DNA of 64,000 bases, taken from assembly GCF_030463565.1 (NCBI RefSeq), contig NC_134656.1, positions 563,001 to 627,000 on the forward strand, given 5' to 3'. Positions 20,791 through 35,700 of the stretch are shown here, piece by piece. Positions within the stretch are counted from its first letter, which is position 1. The number at the start of each line of letters is the position of its first letter. A program made the position numbers and the translations under genes. A model generated the notes under the pieces. The model did no database searches. It was not told the DNA's origin and saw nothing but the letters and a program-made list of their open reading frames with translations. The DNA comes from Pelecanus crispus (taxonomy: Eukaryota > Chordata > Aves > Pelecaniformes > Pelecanidae).

Positions 20791-23700
20791 AAAGCCTGCG
20801 CTTTCCTGGCTTGCGTTCGCGTTCTTTTCTTTTCCTACCTCTCTTATGACAAAACTAATTTCGTTTGATTTTTACTAAAGTTTTTGAAAAAAGTTTTACT
20901 TCTTATAAAAGTTCCCTTTTCTCTCGTGAGCATTTCTTTGCTCTCACCACATGGTCGCTGCTTATTTGTTGTTTGGAGGTCAGTTTATCAGCAGGTGCGG
21001 TGCGTATTTATCGTCGCGAGGGTGGGTGTAGCGTGTTCCCCTGCGGACCGGGGAACGAGCGCGCTGATTTGCAATTTGGTTTTGACGCTTTGCTGCGATT
21101 TGTGTGCGCGATAGTGTTGGCTTGTGCTTTAATTCTTAGACAAACTTCAGTAGTGGCCTTTCCCTGCTGAATCAGTGGGTAAGAAAAGCACTCTAAGACA
21201 TCATCTACTTTGTAAGTAATTGAGTAGGGGAGTTACGTGACTTCTTAATTACTACATTTTAATCTGGAATACAGGATTCCTTCTGGAACTCCTTTCCGGT
21301 ACACGTTATTCTCTGGGGCACCACGTGTTCAGAGGTGAAAAGAGCACCCTATGGCTCAGGACTTGTTTGTATTTTTAGAATGTGTTATTTTGGGATGTGC
21401 AGGGAAAGAGGGAAAGTGTCCTTTGGGTTTGAGAAAGTTCTCCTCGTCTTTTCTCGGTGGTATCAAAACGCTCTGGAGCACGGCTGTAAGAGTGCTCTTT
21501 CTGTGAGAATGCCACTGGACTCCTCCTTGATTCAGCTCCGGGATGTTTTCTTCTGGATTGCTCTGTCTGTCTCCAACATCCGTCCCGCTTCATCCGTCTG
21601 TGCGGTGCTGACAGCGTAGTCCTGCTGTGCTGAGAGCCGCTCTACTTTTGTGTTTCTCTACCTGCTGTTTTTTCTAGCGATTTTTCAATCTCAAATTAGA
21701 ATGAACGTTTCTGGTGTTCCCTTTGGTCTTCTCCGCCTCAGTTATGGTTAACGATGCTGCCCTTGACTCGTTCTGTGATGCAGTTTATGCCTGGGGCGCG
21801 GGAAGGTGAACCTCTGTTGAATTTCTGTTTGTTGTAGTTTTTTAACCAGGCTCTAGTAGTTTTTTAACCAGGCTCTAGTTTAGGTTTTTGGTTGTTGTCT
21901 TTTCTCTTCCTCTGAAAATGTGAAGTCTGCAGGCTTCCCTTCTGCTCTGGAGGAAAGTGCGCATCTGCTTTGCTTTGATCGCTTTGACTTCTGCTTTCCA
22001 TTGGATGAGCTTTCTATACTGCGATGAGGCTAGAGGTAAAGAAACACTGCTTAGCTGCTGGGTGTTACAACTTTAATTTCTTTTCTCGCTGCTGAAATTA
22101 TTCTTAGCTGTGGGACAAAACATTCTGCAGTTTTCAACCAGCTACTGAAATTGTTCCTGAAGGTGTTGTCCCGGCTCTGAGCTCTTCTGGTCACCACTGG
22201 AATACCGATGGCTCCTGCGTCAGTAGATGAGATGACGCCTCAGAGCAAGCGTTTGGTTTCAGTGTCAGTGAACTCAGACCTCCAGAACTGGGTAAAATGG
22301 TGAATACAGGTGAAAGGGGTGGAGGAGCAGAAGGATAAATAGCTCTCATTCTGAGAAAATGAGATTCCCTTCTGTGAGGGCGCTTCTGGCTGAAAGATAG
22401 AAACAAAAGCTGGAAACAACAGGTTTCGCTGCTTCCCATCCTGCGCGGGTCAGGCGGCTATCGCAGAGACGGGCGAAGCAGGTGCCCTCCTGTATCGTTT
22501 TTTAGAAATGTACGTTCTTGTCCACTGAATGTGTAAAAATCAGAACAATCAGAGTTCCATTGTGCCTGTGCCACAGGGAGGATGCTGCCTTGTGCGCGGC
22601 AGATGAACAAAGGGAGCGTTGCTCCAGGCTGCCTGCTGTACCCAGCCGACGGGCTGCTGCTTCTGGGAGGAGGATGGCTCGGTGCCTCGCAGAACAGCTC
22701 CTGACGGGCTCCAGTTTTCCCTCGGGTGTTGTAAGGCTAACCCAAGCGCAGTTTCCTTTTTTGTCGGGCTGAGGAGCAGGCTGGCTCAAGGCCTCCTCAT
22801 TCATCCTTGGTGCAGGGGTGGCACCGGCTGTCAGACGGGTGGGCTGGATGATGGGTGGCATGCACCTCCGCGGTCTGATTTTAATCTCTTGCTGCAAACG
22901 AGTCAGTCTTCTCAGCTTCCCTCAGCACAACCCAAAATAATTGCTTTTCTCTTACATTGTTTTGAATTTGTCTCCTCTAAATGCCTAATCTGTGCCCTGG
23001 CTTAATCAAGATGATGTTTTTTTCCCTCGGTGCCAAGCTTGGCATGGAAGATTTCAGGCGCCATGCCACCAATTCAGCACCAAGTGTCTGTCAGAGTGGG
23101 AAAAAGAACCTCTTGCAACAAAAAATACAATTAAACAGCACCTGGCAGTTTGTACAAAGCTGAGGAATCCATAAACTTTATGTGTTACTGCAAAACAGTT
23201 GCAGATGGTCTAAGCTGATGATTAAATATTGCTGCTGTTCTGCCCAGAAAGACTGCGCCCAGATCCTCCGTGTCTGGTCTCCAATTATGGAGGGTAATTA
23301 AGGGGACAAAGCCAGCGCCGGTTCTTTTCAGAGATCTCTTCCAATTGTCTTGGGAAGCAATAAGGGAGATTATTTTAATTCTCATTAAATGCAGATTTCA
23401 CCACTCTGAGTGATCATTACAAACTGCTAATTTTTTTTAATGGAGTATTAGTAAAATGAAATAACAAAAGAAGCAGTAAATAATGGAATAAGGTCTGACT
23501 TCACCAAGCTGGGCAGTCTCCTCGTAGTTTGACTGGGTCGAGTGCAGTTTGTAGTGGATGGCTCTCCCTGTGTCAGTGGAGGTGCATAATAATTTCTGCT
23601 GCTGGTATAGGTAATTTACTGTAAATTTGCAATGTAATGGATGCATCTGACGGCAGAGGCAGCTCAGCCGCGCAGGCTGATGGCTACTGACAGCATTATT

Positions 23701-26700
23701 ACCCCGGTAGCTCTTGTCCTGCCTGCGGGTTAAAACGAGGAGCTGTCACCGGCTCAGCCGCTGGCCCGCGGCGCTCGGCTCCTGGCGAGTACGGGCCCAC
23801 GCTACAGACCTTGGGTGGGCATGCGGACGGGGTTGCAAGCGACTCTTTAGTCTGCTTTTCGATGTGTTATCTTTGGCCACCAAACCGGAGTGTGTGTAAG
23901 AGCCTGTCAAGGCAGATCCCTGCCCCGCGCGCGTCCCCGCGGGGGTCCCGATGGCCGTGCTCCTCGGGGCAGTTTGGAGCCTTGTGAGCAAGTCTGGAGA
24001 GGACAGGGCTTCATCCTCTCTGAAAATAATGGTCTGTATCCATGTAGATGCAGCGCGCATCTTTCATTTCGTTTGTCTCGGTTTGTGTGATTTTGGAGCT
24101 CTTGGGACTTCCTCTTTCTGGATTTTCCTGGTGGCAGTTCTTCCAGTTTTTATCGCTCAGGTCCTGCACTGTCTGGAAGTGTCGTGCTTCAGGAAGAAAA
24201 ACAACAAAAAGTAAGATTGATAGTAGCCTGGTTTATCACAAATGTTGGAAACAAAATTAAGAAGTTAGTGAAGATACCTCTGGAGATTTGGGGCTTGCTT
24301 TCAGAAGTCCTAAATTGGCAGCTAATGCGCAGCTTTCTGCATTGGCTCTTCCGAGCAGGCTGCAGCCGGCTGAGATGTGGTCACAGAAGCAGCTGCGTCA
24401 CTTATGAAGATTTATTTCCGATTTCATTAACAAATAATTTCTGAGCTTCACAGTAACAAGGTTACTTACAAAGCAGATGTCTTAGTAATACGAAACTCCA
24501 TTACTGAGACTTCTCCAAACCTTCCTCATGTGTGAAGGCTGGAAGCAATCGGGGGCCTGAAATGTGTTTTCCGGTTTGTGGGATACTTAATCCTGGTGTT
24601 GCTGTGCAGTCACCGCTTTGCGGGAGAGCAGGCAGGGGCCCGGGGCGCATCACTGTTCTGCGATTTAGGATGTAAGGTCTCTCGCCGTGCGCGAGGTGGG
24701 TGCTGTTCCCGCTGCCCAGACCGACGGACGGGCTCTGCTGCGTGTCCCTGCGCCGCCGCCGACCCGCGTCGCCCGAAGGCGCCGGCGCAGGCCCTAACAG
24801 CTTGGGGGCCCTCAGCGTCCAGAGCAAACACAGCTGAAGGCTAGAAGCACAGAAAGATAATTCTTCCCTTACCAATCACCAGCTTTTGTTTACTTTACTG
24901 TGTTTTATAAATGTCAGCTTTTTTTTAAACCCTTTTGTGTTCATTGTTTTTTGTGTGGTGATATCAGTGTTAGATTTAAATGAAAATGTCTTTGGAATAA
25001 ATTACTGTGAATGCACTGCATTCAACAGGAACAAAATTAAGCTTAACTAACAAAACAATTTAAAAATGCTTTTCTTGTGCATTTTTCTAATGAATTCCAT
25101 TTTCTTGCTAAATGCACCTTAGCACAACTGAGTGAAAAACCCCACGTTTTATTTGTGGAATGATTAACTTTCCCTTTTCTACCAGAAAGCAAAACTTGTG
25201 TAGATGTGAGAAGCTATGAAATTATTTAAATAAATGTGTTTAGACACAATATATGTTTGCTTAGCAAAATGCACCAGTCTCAGTGCAACAGTGTACGTGC
25301 TTAACTCTTGCTGGTTGGTAACAGTCCTTTAGAAAACGCAAATGCAAACTAAAGATGAAAATCAATGAACAGAAGCTAATGCTTGCCTTAAATCAGTTGT
25401 TCATGACTCTGCATCTCTTGTGAAATGAGCAGAAACCCAGGTGTTTCACTTATGCCTTGATTTCTTAGTTTTAATAGTGCTGGTTGGAAAACTGCAATAT
25501 TCTTAGTAAGGTTTTGCATAACATCAATAATGAGAGGAAAAAGCTTAATGCCCGCTTAATAGCATTTGCCCGGGAATTCAATTACTGTCTATTGCCAATA
25601 TGTTGGCAGCATTAATAATTGCACGCTGGGCACTTCATAATTTATCATAATGATTTCTGTTATGTATTATAGAAGATTCCTCCCCCCCAACAATGCATAA
25701 ATACAAAAAAGGATGAAATAATTGAGCTTGAAACAGGGTGTAAATTCTGATACTAAGGATTGTGTACTCAGAGGAAATGGGGTTGGCTTCATGATGGGGT
25801 TTTAATTTAGATTTTGTTCTGGCGATACAGTCCCTTCCCATGGTACATTACGTTGCATCTGACAAACCACCAGCTCCCTTGGTCCCTCGTTACAGCTGCA
25901 GCCTCATTGAGGTTTTGTTCCTTTTTTAATGTTTAGAAATGAGTGAGGAATGAGCTTCTGACTCCTTAAGTTAGGAACGTCCAAGGCAGATCTTGTAGGG
26001 CTTTTTGCTGTAAATTTCAGGACTTCTTAGGTCACCAATTTCTATATGTGTGTTTGTAACATTAATCCGTCAAAGGTGGTTTAGGATGCATTGGGTATTT
26101 GAGGAGCGCGTGGAAGGACATAGGAAGGACAGAGACCTGTGTGCCATTCAGGGCACTGAGTAAGGGATATGTATTTACTGAAGCTTGTTCCTTAGATGAT
26201 GTCATTTAGAAGAGCACCTTTTTTGCTTTTTCTTTTCTTTATTGGGTTGCTGATTGCTTGGGGAGAGTTTGAATTACTGCTTGTTGACAATGACAGATTT
26301 GTTTCCGAATGGTTCTATGTGAAATTATATTTTAATGTACCTAGAAGATAAGTAATAGGAATCTGCTTTAAAAAAAACCCCCAACCTAACACCCCCGCCC
26401 CCCCCCCCAAACCAACCCACAAAACCCTCCAAGCAAATACATTTCTCATTTCAAAGAATCTCCAGGTATGCTTCTGCTTCTCAGCTATTGAATTATGAGC
26501 TAACTGCTTTAAAAGTGCATGGGAGCACTTTAGAAGAGTTTTAAGTCAGGAATGTACCATCCATAATGGAAACAGCAGAGATGTAGGCAGAAAAGAGATA
26601 GATAACTGAGTTTGAATAGGTCTAGCTGGGAGCAAGCATCTAGAGCTTTGATTTGTGCTAATATGTTGTCTGGGAAACTTGATTCTGCATCTGCCTCAAA

Positions 26701-29700
26701 GCAGTGACAACGTGGTAACCCTGAAAACACAGCGTGATCATGGTCAGTCTGCTGTCCAGTTTGCCTCTCATTATAATTAACACTTCAAGTGCTTTTCAGG
26801 GTGTGCGTGTCTTTTTTTTGGTTTCGTTGTTTGGTTTGGGTGGGTTGTTTTTTTTTTAACATCTCTCCTGAAAGCAGTTTTCTTGAGAGCAGAGTTTGCA
26901 TTTGATAGTTTTTCCTTTATATTGAAATAAAACACGTAAATGCTCTCTGGGTTGTGCAGAGAAGCAGTCGTAGCTGGTCTGCAGCATGCACATCGTAATT
27001 GAATCACAGCGGGGCTGCCTTATGAGCCTGAAAGATTTATTGCCCTCAGGGGACCAAAAGTTCCCAACCTGCTGGGGAGCTGGAAATTCCCACCTTGATG
27101 CTCACACTCGTGCTGGACCTGGCAGGAGAATGACACTGTCACCTATTCCCTCTGCATCTTTCCTTCTTTCTTTGAATCAAAACTGAGGAGAATCCAAATC
27201 TCAGTTAAAAAGCAGGTCTTATGTTCACGAAAGCATGATGTGACTTTTATGATTCTAGACAAAGGGTCCCACGAAGCAGAAGAGTGGGGTCTTCCTGCCA
27301 TAATGTTTTATGAAATAGGCTGGACAAATGCTAGACCCAATGGGGTTACGAAATCATCTACCAGGCAACTTGAGCAGCTGATAGAAAGTAAAAATATTTT
27401 TCTTACTGTTTTCATTGTTCTTAGCCCATGGGCTCCTTTTAAATAGTAAAGAATTAAGCTTTGTTTTCCTGTAGCGATAGAGCACGGAGTACTCCTGTTC
27501 CAGCTTGGTTGTCCTTCAAAAACATATGAGAGACCAAATTTAATATCCTTGTAGTTTTTGAAAGGAGAGAGTTTTTCCTTCTGTTGCAAATGCTTTCATG
27601 CCTTTTTGCCTAAATTAAAATGTGGAATTAGGGTTAATGGACTTTTTCTTGTCCCTGGCAAGCTACCTTTAATTTTGACAATTAAATAGAAAATGTGGAC
27701 TAAAATAGTAAGTTGTTCCAAGCAAACTGTAAGGGTATGGGCACTGCTTAATCTGGTGCCAAGCGTCTGCAGAATTGCAGCAAGCAACAATGCTGCTCTC
27801 CTGCATGCTCGGAATTAGGCGTTGATTCTGCATTTCAGGTGTCAGCAAACTAGACAGAAGGATGGGGGAAGTCAATATGAATTAGGATGCACATAAGGAT
27901 TCAATAGAATCTCATCTACTGGGTGGGTAAAAATTATCTTTCACTGCTATCTGCTTGAGCACATTGGTCTTCTGCCTGTAAAACGTGGGGTTCTCTCAGC
28001 TGACTTAGCTGATTCCAGATCCTCAAGATGGTCAGCTGTACAGCCACCGAGCAGTTCGGTTTGGCCACTTTTGTCTTTGAAATACTGATCTTTGCCGCCT
28101 ATGAAGATATTTTCCCGTGAATTGTGTTCATAGATCAAACAAGGTAGGATGTTGACATAGCTCTTGGCAGAGCTGTTCATCTCCTCATGTGATGTTCCAC
28201 TTCACTAAATTAATTTCCTTTCCAGTTTTTGGAGTTAAGCGTTGTGTACGCAAATGTTTTAAACAACCTGTAAGAATTTCCTCAGTATATCTTGTAATAT
28301 TGGTGTTCTGGTTTGCAAGGGTCATAAAAGACTTGTATTCATTCACCTTATTTCTCTGACTTTAGCCCAACAGAGGGACAAAAAGACCCCGTGATGAGGA
28401 GGAAGAAGAAATCAAAGCACGTCGAAAGCAAGCTAGTGCGCGAGAGCACAGTCGTCACAGGGAAGAGGAGTCTGTTGCGCTGGAAGAAACTGATGATGAT
28501 AAGAAGAAACTTCTTCAGATAATTGAGAGGGATGGAGAAGAGGAAGAGGAGGAAGTAAATCACTAGTGTCCTGTGGGAAAGGGGAGGCAGCGGGAAATAA
28601 GCAAACACTAAATCACTTCTCTGTGATTTCCATTTCTTACCATGTAGATGATGAGACTCACTGGTGGTTTGCACATGCCGCATACTGCTTAAGGTTACGG
28701 TTTTACTTTCCTGCCCTGCAGGGTATTCATTAATTTCAAACGGGCTTCTCAAAGATATCCTCTGAAGGTTTAAAGAGGCGGGGGGGGGGTGGGTGGGTGG
28801 GGGTGTGTGTGTGTGTGCAAAAGGGAGAAGGAAGGGAAAGCTTTCAAGCCTAGTCTCTGTTTTAGGCTGAGAATACCCAAATCACCTTCTAAAATACATT
28901 TTTAGGAATTAGTTTCTGTATTCTAACCAGTTTCCCAACTCTATTATTCTCATCAGTACCCCCCAGCCACGCAGCTTCTCCCACTCCCCCCCTCTTTGTA
29001 GCTGTGCAGCAGCAGCAGCAGCAAATAAGCAAACATTCTATACAAAAAAGGTCTCGGGTCAGAGGAGGGGGGGTAGCAGCTGTCAAGGGTAAATGATTTC
29101 AAGCCTTGGAGACAGAAATCCAATGCAGCATTGGCCTTTCTGCCAAGGGCCAGGGAAAAGATCACTTTATAAATGTGACACATGGATTGGTATAAATCTA
29201 GAAGATATTTGCTTCCTGCTGCCTGTGTCCTGTTTGATAAAAAAAAAAAAAGTGATATTCACCACTACAGAATCATGTAGGTTCGTAAAATATCATTGTC
29301 CTTTGTATACAGCATTGATAGCATTTGTCTCTGAAAAATCTCCCTTGTTTTTTTGATGTTGAGCTATTGCCGTTACAGTTGTTGCTGATAGCGGAGAAAG
29401 ATAATGCAGGATTTCTGTAGCATTTGAGCTCCGATGAGGATGAATGGACGTAGCCAAAAGTCCTCTTGACTGGCTAGAGTCTTGTGGATTCCTGCAGCAT
29501 ACAAGTCCCTCGTCTTTGTCAAGTGGAATTCTCCCATCCAGACATTTTAAGGGCTGGAAGTCCAAGGTTTCTTTAGAACCAAAATCTCTTGTTTATTATC
29601 TTGGAATGCAGTTAATGTAAGTGCCATCAAAATGTGCCTTGTACCAGTAAATCTGATAGAAGGAAGGTAATCTGTAGGACACCGTAATACTGAATGCAAA

Positions 29701-32700
29701 TTAAATACAAGATACAAAGCTGATCCAAATGGAGATACTGTAATGATACGTGTTAGAGAAAGCAAAGAATCAAGTAAAATAGAGGGAAGCAAAATAGAGG
29801 GAAGCAGTGTCAGCATGTGTGACAGTATCTTTGTGGATTGCCATCCCATTGCAGGAGGAATACAGTTTGGGCGCTGTAGTATTGATTACCTGAGAGGGAT
29901 GGTGACTTGAGTGGGGTGGTGTTAAGGCAGGTTGGGCTTGAGAATGTAGGAAATCCAATAATAACGGAAGACTGGGACTGGTGGTGGTATTGTAATGGAG
30001 TTTGCTCAAGAAATAGAAAATTTCTCTCTTGTCAAGATTCTTTGGTTAGCACTCCTAAGCAGCAATCTCCAACACCAGAAGCAACTCTTGATTTAATCGT
30101 GAACAGGAGACGGGACACAAAACTTGGCTTAAGACGTGAAAGGGTCTGGCTTGTTTTTTGTTTTGGGAACTTCTCTTTAATAGTGATTGTAACATAGCTA
30201 AATAGAGGAGAGGGAAGTGTTTACACAAGAAAATCTATATCATCAACGTTTTAATGAAAGAAGTGCATTGAAATCGTGAAACAAGGAAAATAACAGAATC
30301 GTGTTTGTAGGTGTCAGGGAGGTAGCTGTACAGTGAATGTGTAATGCCAACGGAGAAACACCTTAGAAGAATTTAAAAATTAAAAAGAAAGTACTAGAGT
30401 AAAATATTGATTTTTTTTTTTTTCTTTAGAAAAAGACTTTAAAATAGAAGTGAAAGCTTATTGAAGTGAGGAAAACACAAAAACCCATAAACTCAGGGCA
30501 GTTAAACATAGACCTACAAGAAGAAATAGCATAATGGATTTCTGAAAAGAAACTATCCATGGGCGTAAACTGCTAATGCAGATTTACTCTAATATGTCAG
30601 AAGCAAAAAGCCTCAACAGGTGCTGATGGTGCCAGGTAGTAATGGGTGTGAAAGAACAGCCCAAGGAAGATGAGCCGTTGCAGAACGCCCCCCGCCCCTT
30701 GCTGCTGGGTTTCCGAAAGCGCAGGGAAGCTCTTCCGGTCCTTTCCGAAAGAACCTTCCATTGGTAAACCCCTGGCTTATAAAAACCTGACTTTTGCAAG
30801 GTTTAGCTCTGGGGAGCTTGCTCAGGGTGGAGTTGGAGTAAATCGATGAGCAAATAGCAATGGTGCGCGAGTCTTCTGGCGGCTCTCTGCAGCGAGACTT
30901 CCAGGGAATGCCGTTTGTTCCCGACTGCAGTCTCGCCGCATCGCTGTACTCGCTTTTTTGTGTTTTGCTGGGCAATTGTTCCAACCGTCTCAAGCTCTCG
31001 TGTCTGCCCTTTCTGGTTTGGTTAGGAGGAGCCTTTGGATGAAAGTTCAGTGAAGAAGATGATTCTCACCTTTGAGAAGAGATCGTACAAAAACCAGGAG
31101 CTGCGGATCAAGTTCCCTGACAATCCAGAGAAGTAAGATTATGCTCGGCCCCTATTACCCTTTTCTCCTTTGATTTTAGGTTTCAGCCCTAAATCAATTT
31201 CTCGACTATACAGATGTTTGCAGTTACATAAGGCTTATGTAACAGCAGTTATTGCCATGTAGTTCTACTACTAACTTTGTTAATTAAAAATGGCATTATC
31301 GAGCCTCTGGTGGTGGCCGGTGTATGGCTGGCAGCACGAAGAGAATAATTAGCAACGAAGGGAAAAGTTCTGGTTTATTAAATTCTTGCCTTTTGTTAAT
31401 ATTACAGACTGTGAAACTCCAGTACTAAAACTCGAGTTTATGTTATTTTTATTTTGGGAGCGCACAAATTCAGTAAGGTTTCGTTAGTTTTGGTTTAGTG
31501 GCTAAGTGGCTCTGCTCTCCGCCGTGAGCACTAAGGAGCTCTCCCACTGTCAGTCCTCTTGGCCGCTGGCATCGGGGGCTCATCAGCCACGCTGCGCTCT
31601 CCCGTTTTCAGGGGGCTCTTCCCTCGCACTGTTCCCGAGCAGGGGTCTCTTCCTCGCTGATAGGCAGGTGGTAGGTGTTTGGGGGGGTGGGCTGAAAGAT
31701 TGAGATCCTCAACTGAGGATTGCCGCGTTTTGCTTTCCAGATAATTAAAGATTTCATGCCGTCATTTTGTGTGAAGGTGTTGTGCTTGGATATGCAGTCA
31801 GTGGTCTGTGTGGGAAGAAAATAATTTCATATTATGGAGCTTTCAGATGCTGTTGTGAGCAAAACGGCTGGATGGGGTCTGAAAGCCAGGCTTTGTGTGT
31901 GTTTCTTTCCACACCTGTGGTTCTAGCGAGCCTCTTCCTCCTTTCATGGAGTTTTGTTATTCGCGTTAAATGAATTTCTTCCTACACTTGAGTGCCGCTA
32001 TTTATTTTTGTCTAGTTTGCTGTTCTTTCCCTTGCCCAAATTCTTTTCATGGACTTTACTTCAGACTAATACAACCCACATACTAATATGTGGTAGCTAG
32101 GGAAGGTGCATCACTCTGGAGAATTTATTTTATATGCAGGGCTTTTTTCAGGTGTAGCTACAACTTCTTAATTTTTTTTTTTTTAAAGTTCTAGAACTGA
32201 TTTACAGAGTTGGAACAAATCTGCTTATTTACTCTGTGTAACTTATATAGCAGGAAGGCTTATCCTACTGCGTGGTTAAACTCCAAGGGGCAGGCATAGG
32301 AGGGGCTGAGGCACAGACTGCCTCTAGGAGTTCTGGACTCGGTGACGTTGATGTGACCGCAGGGGGTGAGGAACGCCGGGGCCACGTGCAGCTGGGGTGG
32401 CAAGTCGTACCTGGTATCGCCGGGAAAGTGGTCTCCGTTTTGAAACGGGCTGTGCATTGAACACAACTGATGTACTTTTTGCCCTTTTATTAACTGTTTT
32501 TGTCTTGCCTCAGGTTCATGGAGTCCGAACTGGATTTAAATGACATCATTCAGGAAATGCATGTGATCGCGACGATGCCAGACCTGTATCACCTGCTGGT
32601 GGAGCTGAACGCTGTGCAGTCTCTCCTCGGGCTGCTGGGACACGACAACACAGATATCCTTCAGTTGTTGAAGCAGCTCTGATGTGAGAGGCTTTCTGTG

Positions 32701-35700
32701 GACTTTTCTGTAATCTCTTATATCCTGCTTTCACAGCCTCCTGTATATGTTTGTCTCTTCTTTCCCACTGCACAGAATTTGTCTTTCTTTTTTTTCAAGT
32801 GAAAGCCTTCTTTGTTCAAGTAATATTGATTCTGAATTTTTTCAGTGCTGTTATTCTCCTTTCTTGTTTTATGACCCTTTCATCTAGGTTTGAGCGGCTG
32901 AGTTAGAGTGTGAGCAGATGAACAATACGGGAAAAGCGAAGGTATGGGCTTAGCAGCGTACAGCCGTGAACTGTGTGCAAACTTTGTCTGGAATAGTCCC
33001 CAGTAAAAATGAAATCGATTTACCCCTTTTTGTTGAGAGCTGAGCTGTCATGCTTTCAGCTATTTGCTGTGGACCAGCTCACCACAGTGCTACACCTTAG
33101 TTTGTAAATGTGATAAATTCTTCATGTGTCCGTACCTTTAATTTGGTGTGCTCAGAGCTTGAGGTTGTGGGTAGCCCCTCTGGTTCCATAAATATCCAGA
33201 GACACTTCCATGCTCAGTTAGTTCCTGTGTCACTGAACCTGATCCCTGTGTGCGCCTGTCTCTTCTTCCTCTGAAGATCTGAGGACATCTCAGAGTTTTC
33301 TGTCTATACTGCTGAAGATTTTGGTAGTTTTGAACAAAAAGAGTGTCATTTTTTTTCAATATTCTGGTTCCTTGATGCTTAGCAGTCAGCTGATAAATAG
33401 AACTGTGCCTGGCTTACCATTGTGCAGCAGTCTTTCTTTAAAAGTAGAGCTCGGCCTGCATTGCTTGTAAAACATTCTGCAGTAGATTAAGCTGCAAAAT
33501 TGTAAAATGATTTGAGAGATCATGTGTTTGTGTCCTGACAAACATTAGTGAACGGAGGGAGCAGTGAAGTCCAGTGGAAAGGCCACTGGACTTAGACTTG
33601 GGACTACAGCAGGCTTTTCTTTTTTCCTTTTTATTGATTCATAACCTTAGGAAAGTAATTTATTCTTTACCTCTTTATGTGTAAAGAAGTAGATAATACT
33701 TACCACCTTTTCTGAGGTGTTTTGAAATACGCAATGTTAAAAGGCCTGTTAGTGCTAAATGTTGTGGTCTGATGCACAGATCTTGGTTTTCTTTTTTAGC
33801 ACTTTTCCTTATAGTACTGTGTATTAAGAATTCATAATTCATTCTAAGTGGGTGCAGTGATCAGAAGATAAAAACAAAACGTAAATATTTTATTGCATAG
33901 CAGTTTATATTACCCAAACACATAAACAGTGCTTTCTATTTTGACTTGTATCTAGCTGAACCTTGATGTGGTGAATGCTGGTCCCTGCAAAACAGTAAAC
34001 ACCACAGCTTTCCGTATCTGTGATCTGTAATGGAAATTACTCTCAAGTAAATGTTTGTTAACAATTTACTGTTGTACGGTGGGAAACGCCTACCGTGCAT
34101 AACCAGCTTCATGGCTACCATAGTTTCATTACTTATTTTTTTGCCAGACACCGCAGGCTTTTTGTGTACTGTGTGCGTGGCATTAAAAGCTTATACTGAA
34201 TTCCTCATTCACAGGGAAAATATAAACTATGGGGATTTTGACTGGGATAGCAGAGCTGATTCACAGCTGGAGTGCACAGGAATACAGCTTGCTTTGTCCT
34301 TTCAGCCATGAAAAGCTGTGTCCTAGGGTCACTGCTGCTGTCAAAGACTTGTCAGTATTTCCACTGTGAACTCTTTTTAATTGGTTTGCAACTTGTCTGT
34401 CAGTTAGTTTACGGGTAGAAATTTGGCCTGTGAATTGCAGTTTTGGAAAAAGTATATTTCTTGTTATAAAACTGCTGAAGTGTTTTCAGATCTGTTGGAA
34501 GCAGGACACAGGCTGTACTAACGCCTCTTCACTGTGCTGCTGCTGCTTATGTACAGGATAGAAACACTGTTAAAGTGAAGCATCTAGACATAAAACTAAA
34601 TTGATACAGCTCAAGTTTTCTAATGACTTTTTTGTTAAAACAAATGGAAAAAGATTTTAAAAATGAGTTCTTCAAGGAGAGGACTAAACAAATGTCTCTT
34701 CAGATGTGATTTAAATGTAGCGTATTGAGGGACTAATGCGAGGAGACAAAAGCAATGTCCAGGGGGAGCAAATAATCTGCTGAATGATTCATGCAGTTTT
34801 ACACAAAACATGTGAATGAAAGATGATCACTGACAAGATTTTATTAAGGAAAGACAGGAAAGCTTCAAGTGAGGTTTTTCTTAGCCTGTCTCCTAAATTT
34901 GATAGGACAACTGATACTCTCACTGGAAGCCTCAACAGAAGCTCCCTAGACAGGAATGCCCTGCAAGATGAACTCCTCTGACTGCTGAAGTTCTTTGTGC
35001 TCTCAGAAAAATCTGGCTCAGTTCTCTTTATAGCACCCAGTAGGTAGCAGCAGTCTTCAGTTAGTTCCTCCCTTAGCCTTCTCTTCTATGGGTTGATCAA
35101 ACCCCATTCCCTCGCTCTTTCCTCATACACCATGGACTAGCCCCCTGCCCATCTCAGTGGTTCTCCGCTCTCCTGAGTCCAATACGTCAAGGTCTCTCTT
35201 TTATTGGGAGAGCCCGCAACTGGACAAAATATTCTACATGGTTCCTTGTGAGTGGCAAGCAGCAGGTAAGAGTTCCTTCTCTTGACCTGCTGGGTTTGCT
35301 CTTGCTAATGCAGTGCAGTCTGTCATTAACCTTCGTCACTGCAGTGGCATGCTGCTGACTTGCCTTCAACTTGTCCACCACAACTTCCAGATGCTCTTCA
35401 GCAGAGCTGACCTCTCCAGTCAGCCCCAGCGGATGGGCTTGTTCCCTCCCAGGTACAGGACTTTGCATCTGTTGAGCTTCACGAGGTTCCTGTTGGCCCA
35501 TTCCTCCAGCTTTTGGTAATTAATAGTTGATTCCTTGCAGAATAAATGTAAGGCAGGTTATTTTCTCTTAACTTGCTTATTGAGTCGTGCTCCAACTTCC
35601 TTTTAAAAATTGTGCTCTGGCACCTCTGACCATGTTTTTGTATAAGCATGAGTGACTGTCTGCCCAGGGGGGAGTAATCACCCTTCTGTTTGGTTCCTGA

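Noticed and set aside
19551-20878. Long Pro/Gly/Arg/Ala open frames over the CTNNBL1 promoter on both strands
   Set aside because: Typical of CpG islands; they conflict with each other and with exon 1.
28978-29022. CAG repeat as an expandable coding repeat
   Set aside because: Only about five units and located in an intron.
32654-32682. Exon 4 reading on to the TGA at 32680-32682 as a natural C-terminus
   Set aside because: The AT-AC junction restores the CTNNBL1 frame exactly, so the stop lies in the intron.
35187-35519. Open frames at 35187-35519 on both strands
   Set aside because: They lie in the antisense CR1 3' fragment, which is noncoding there.
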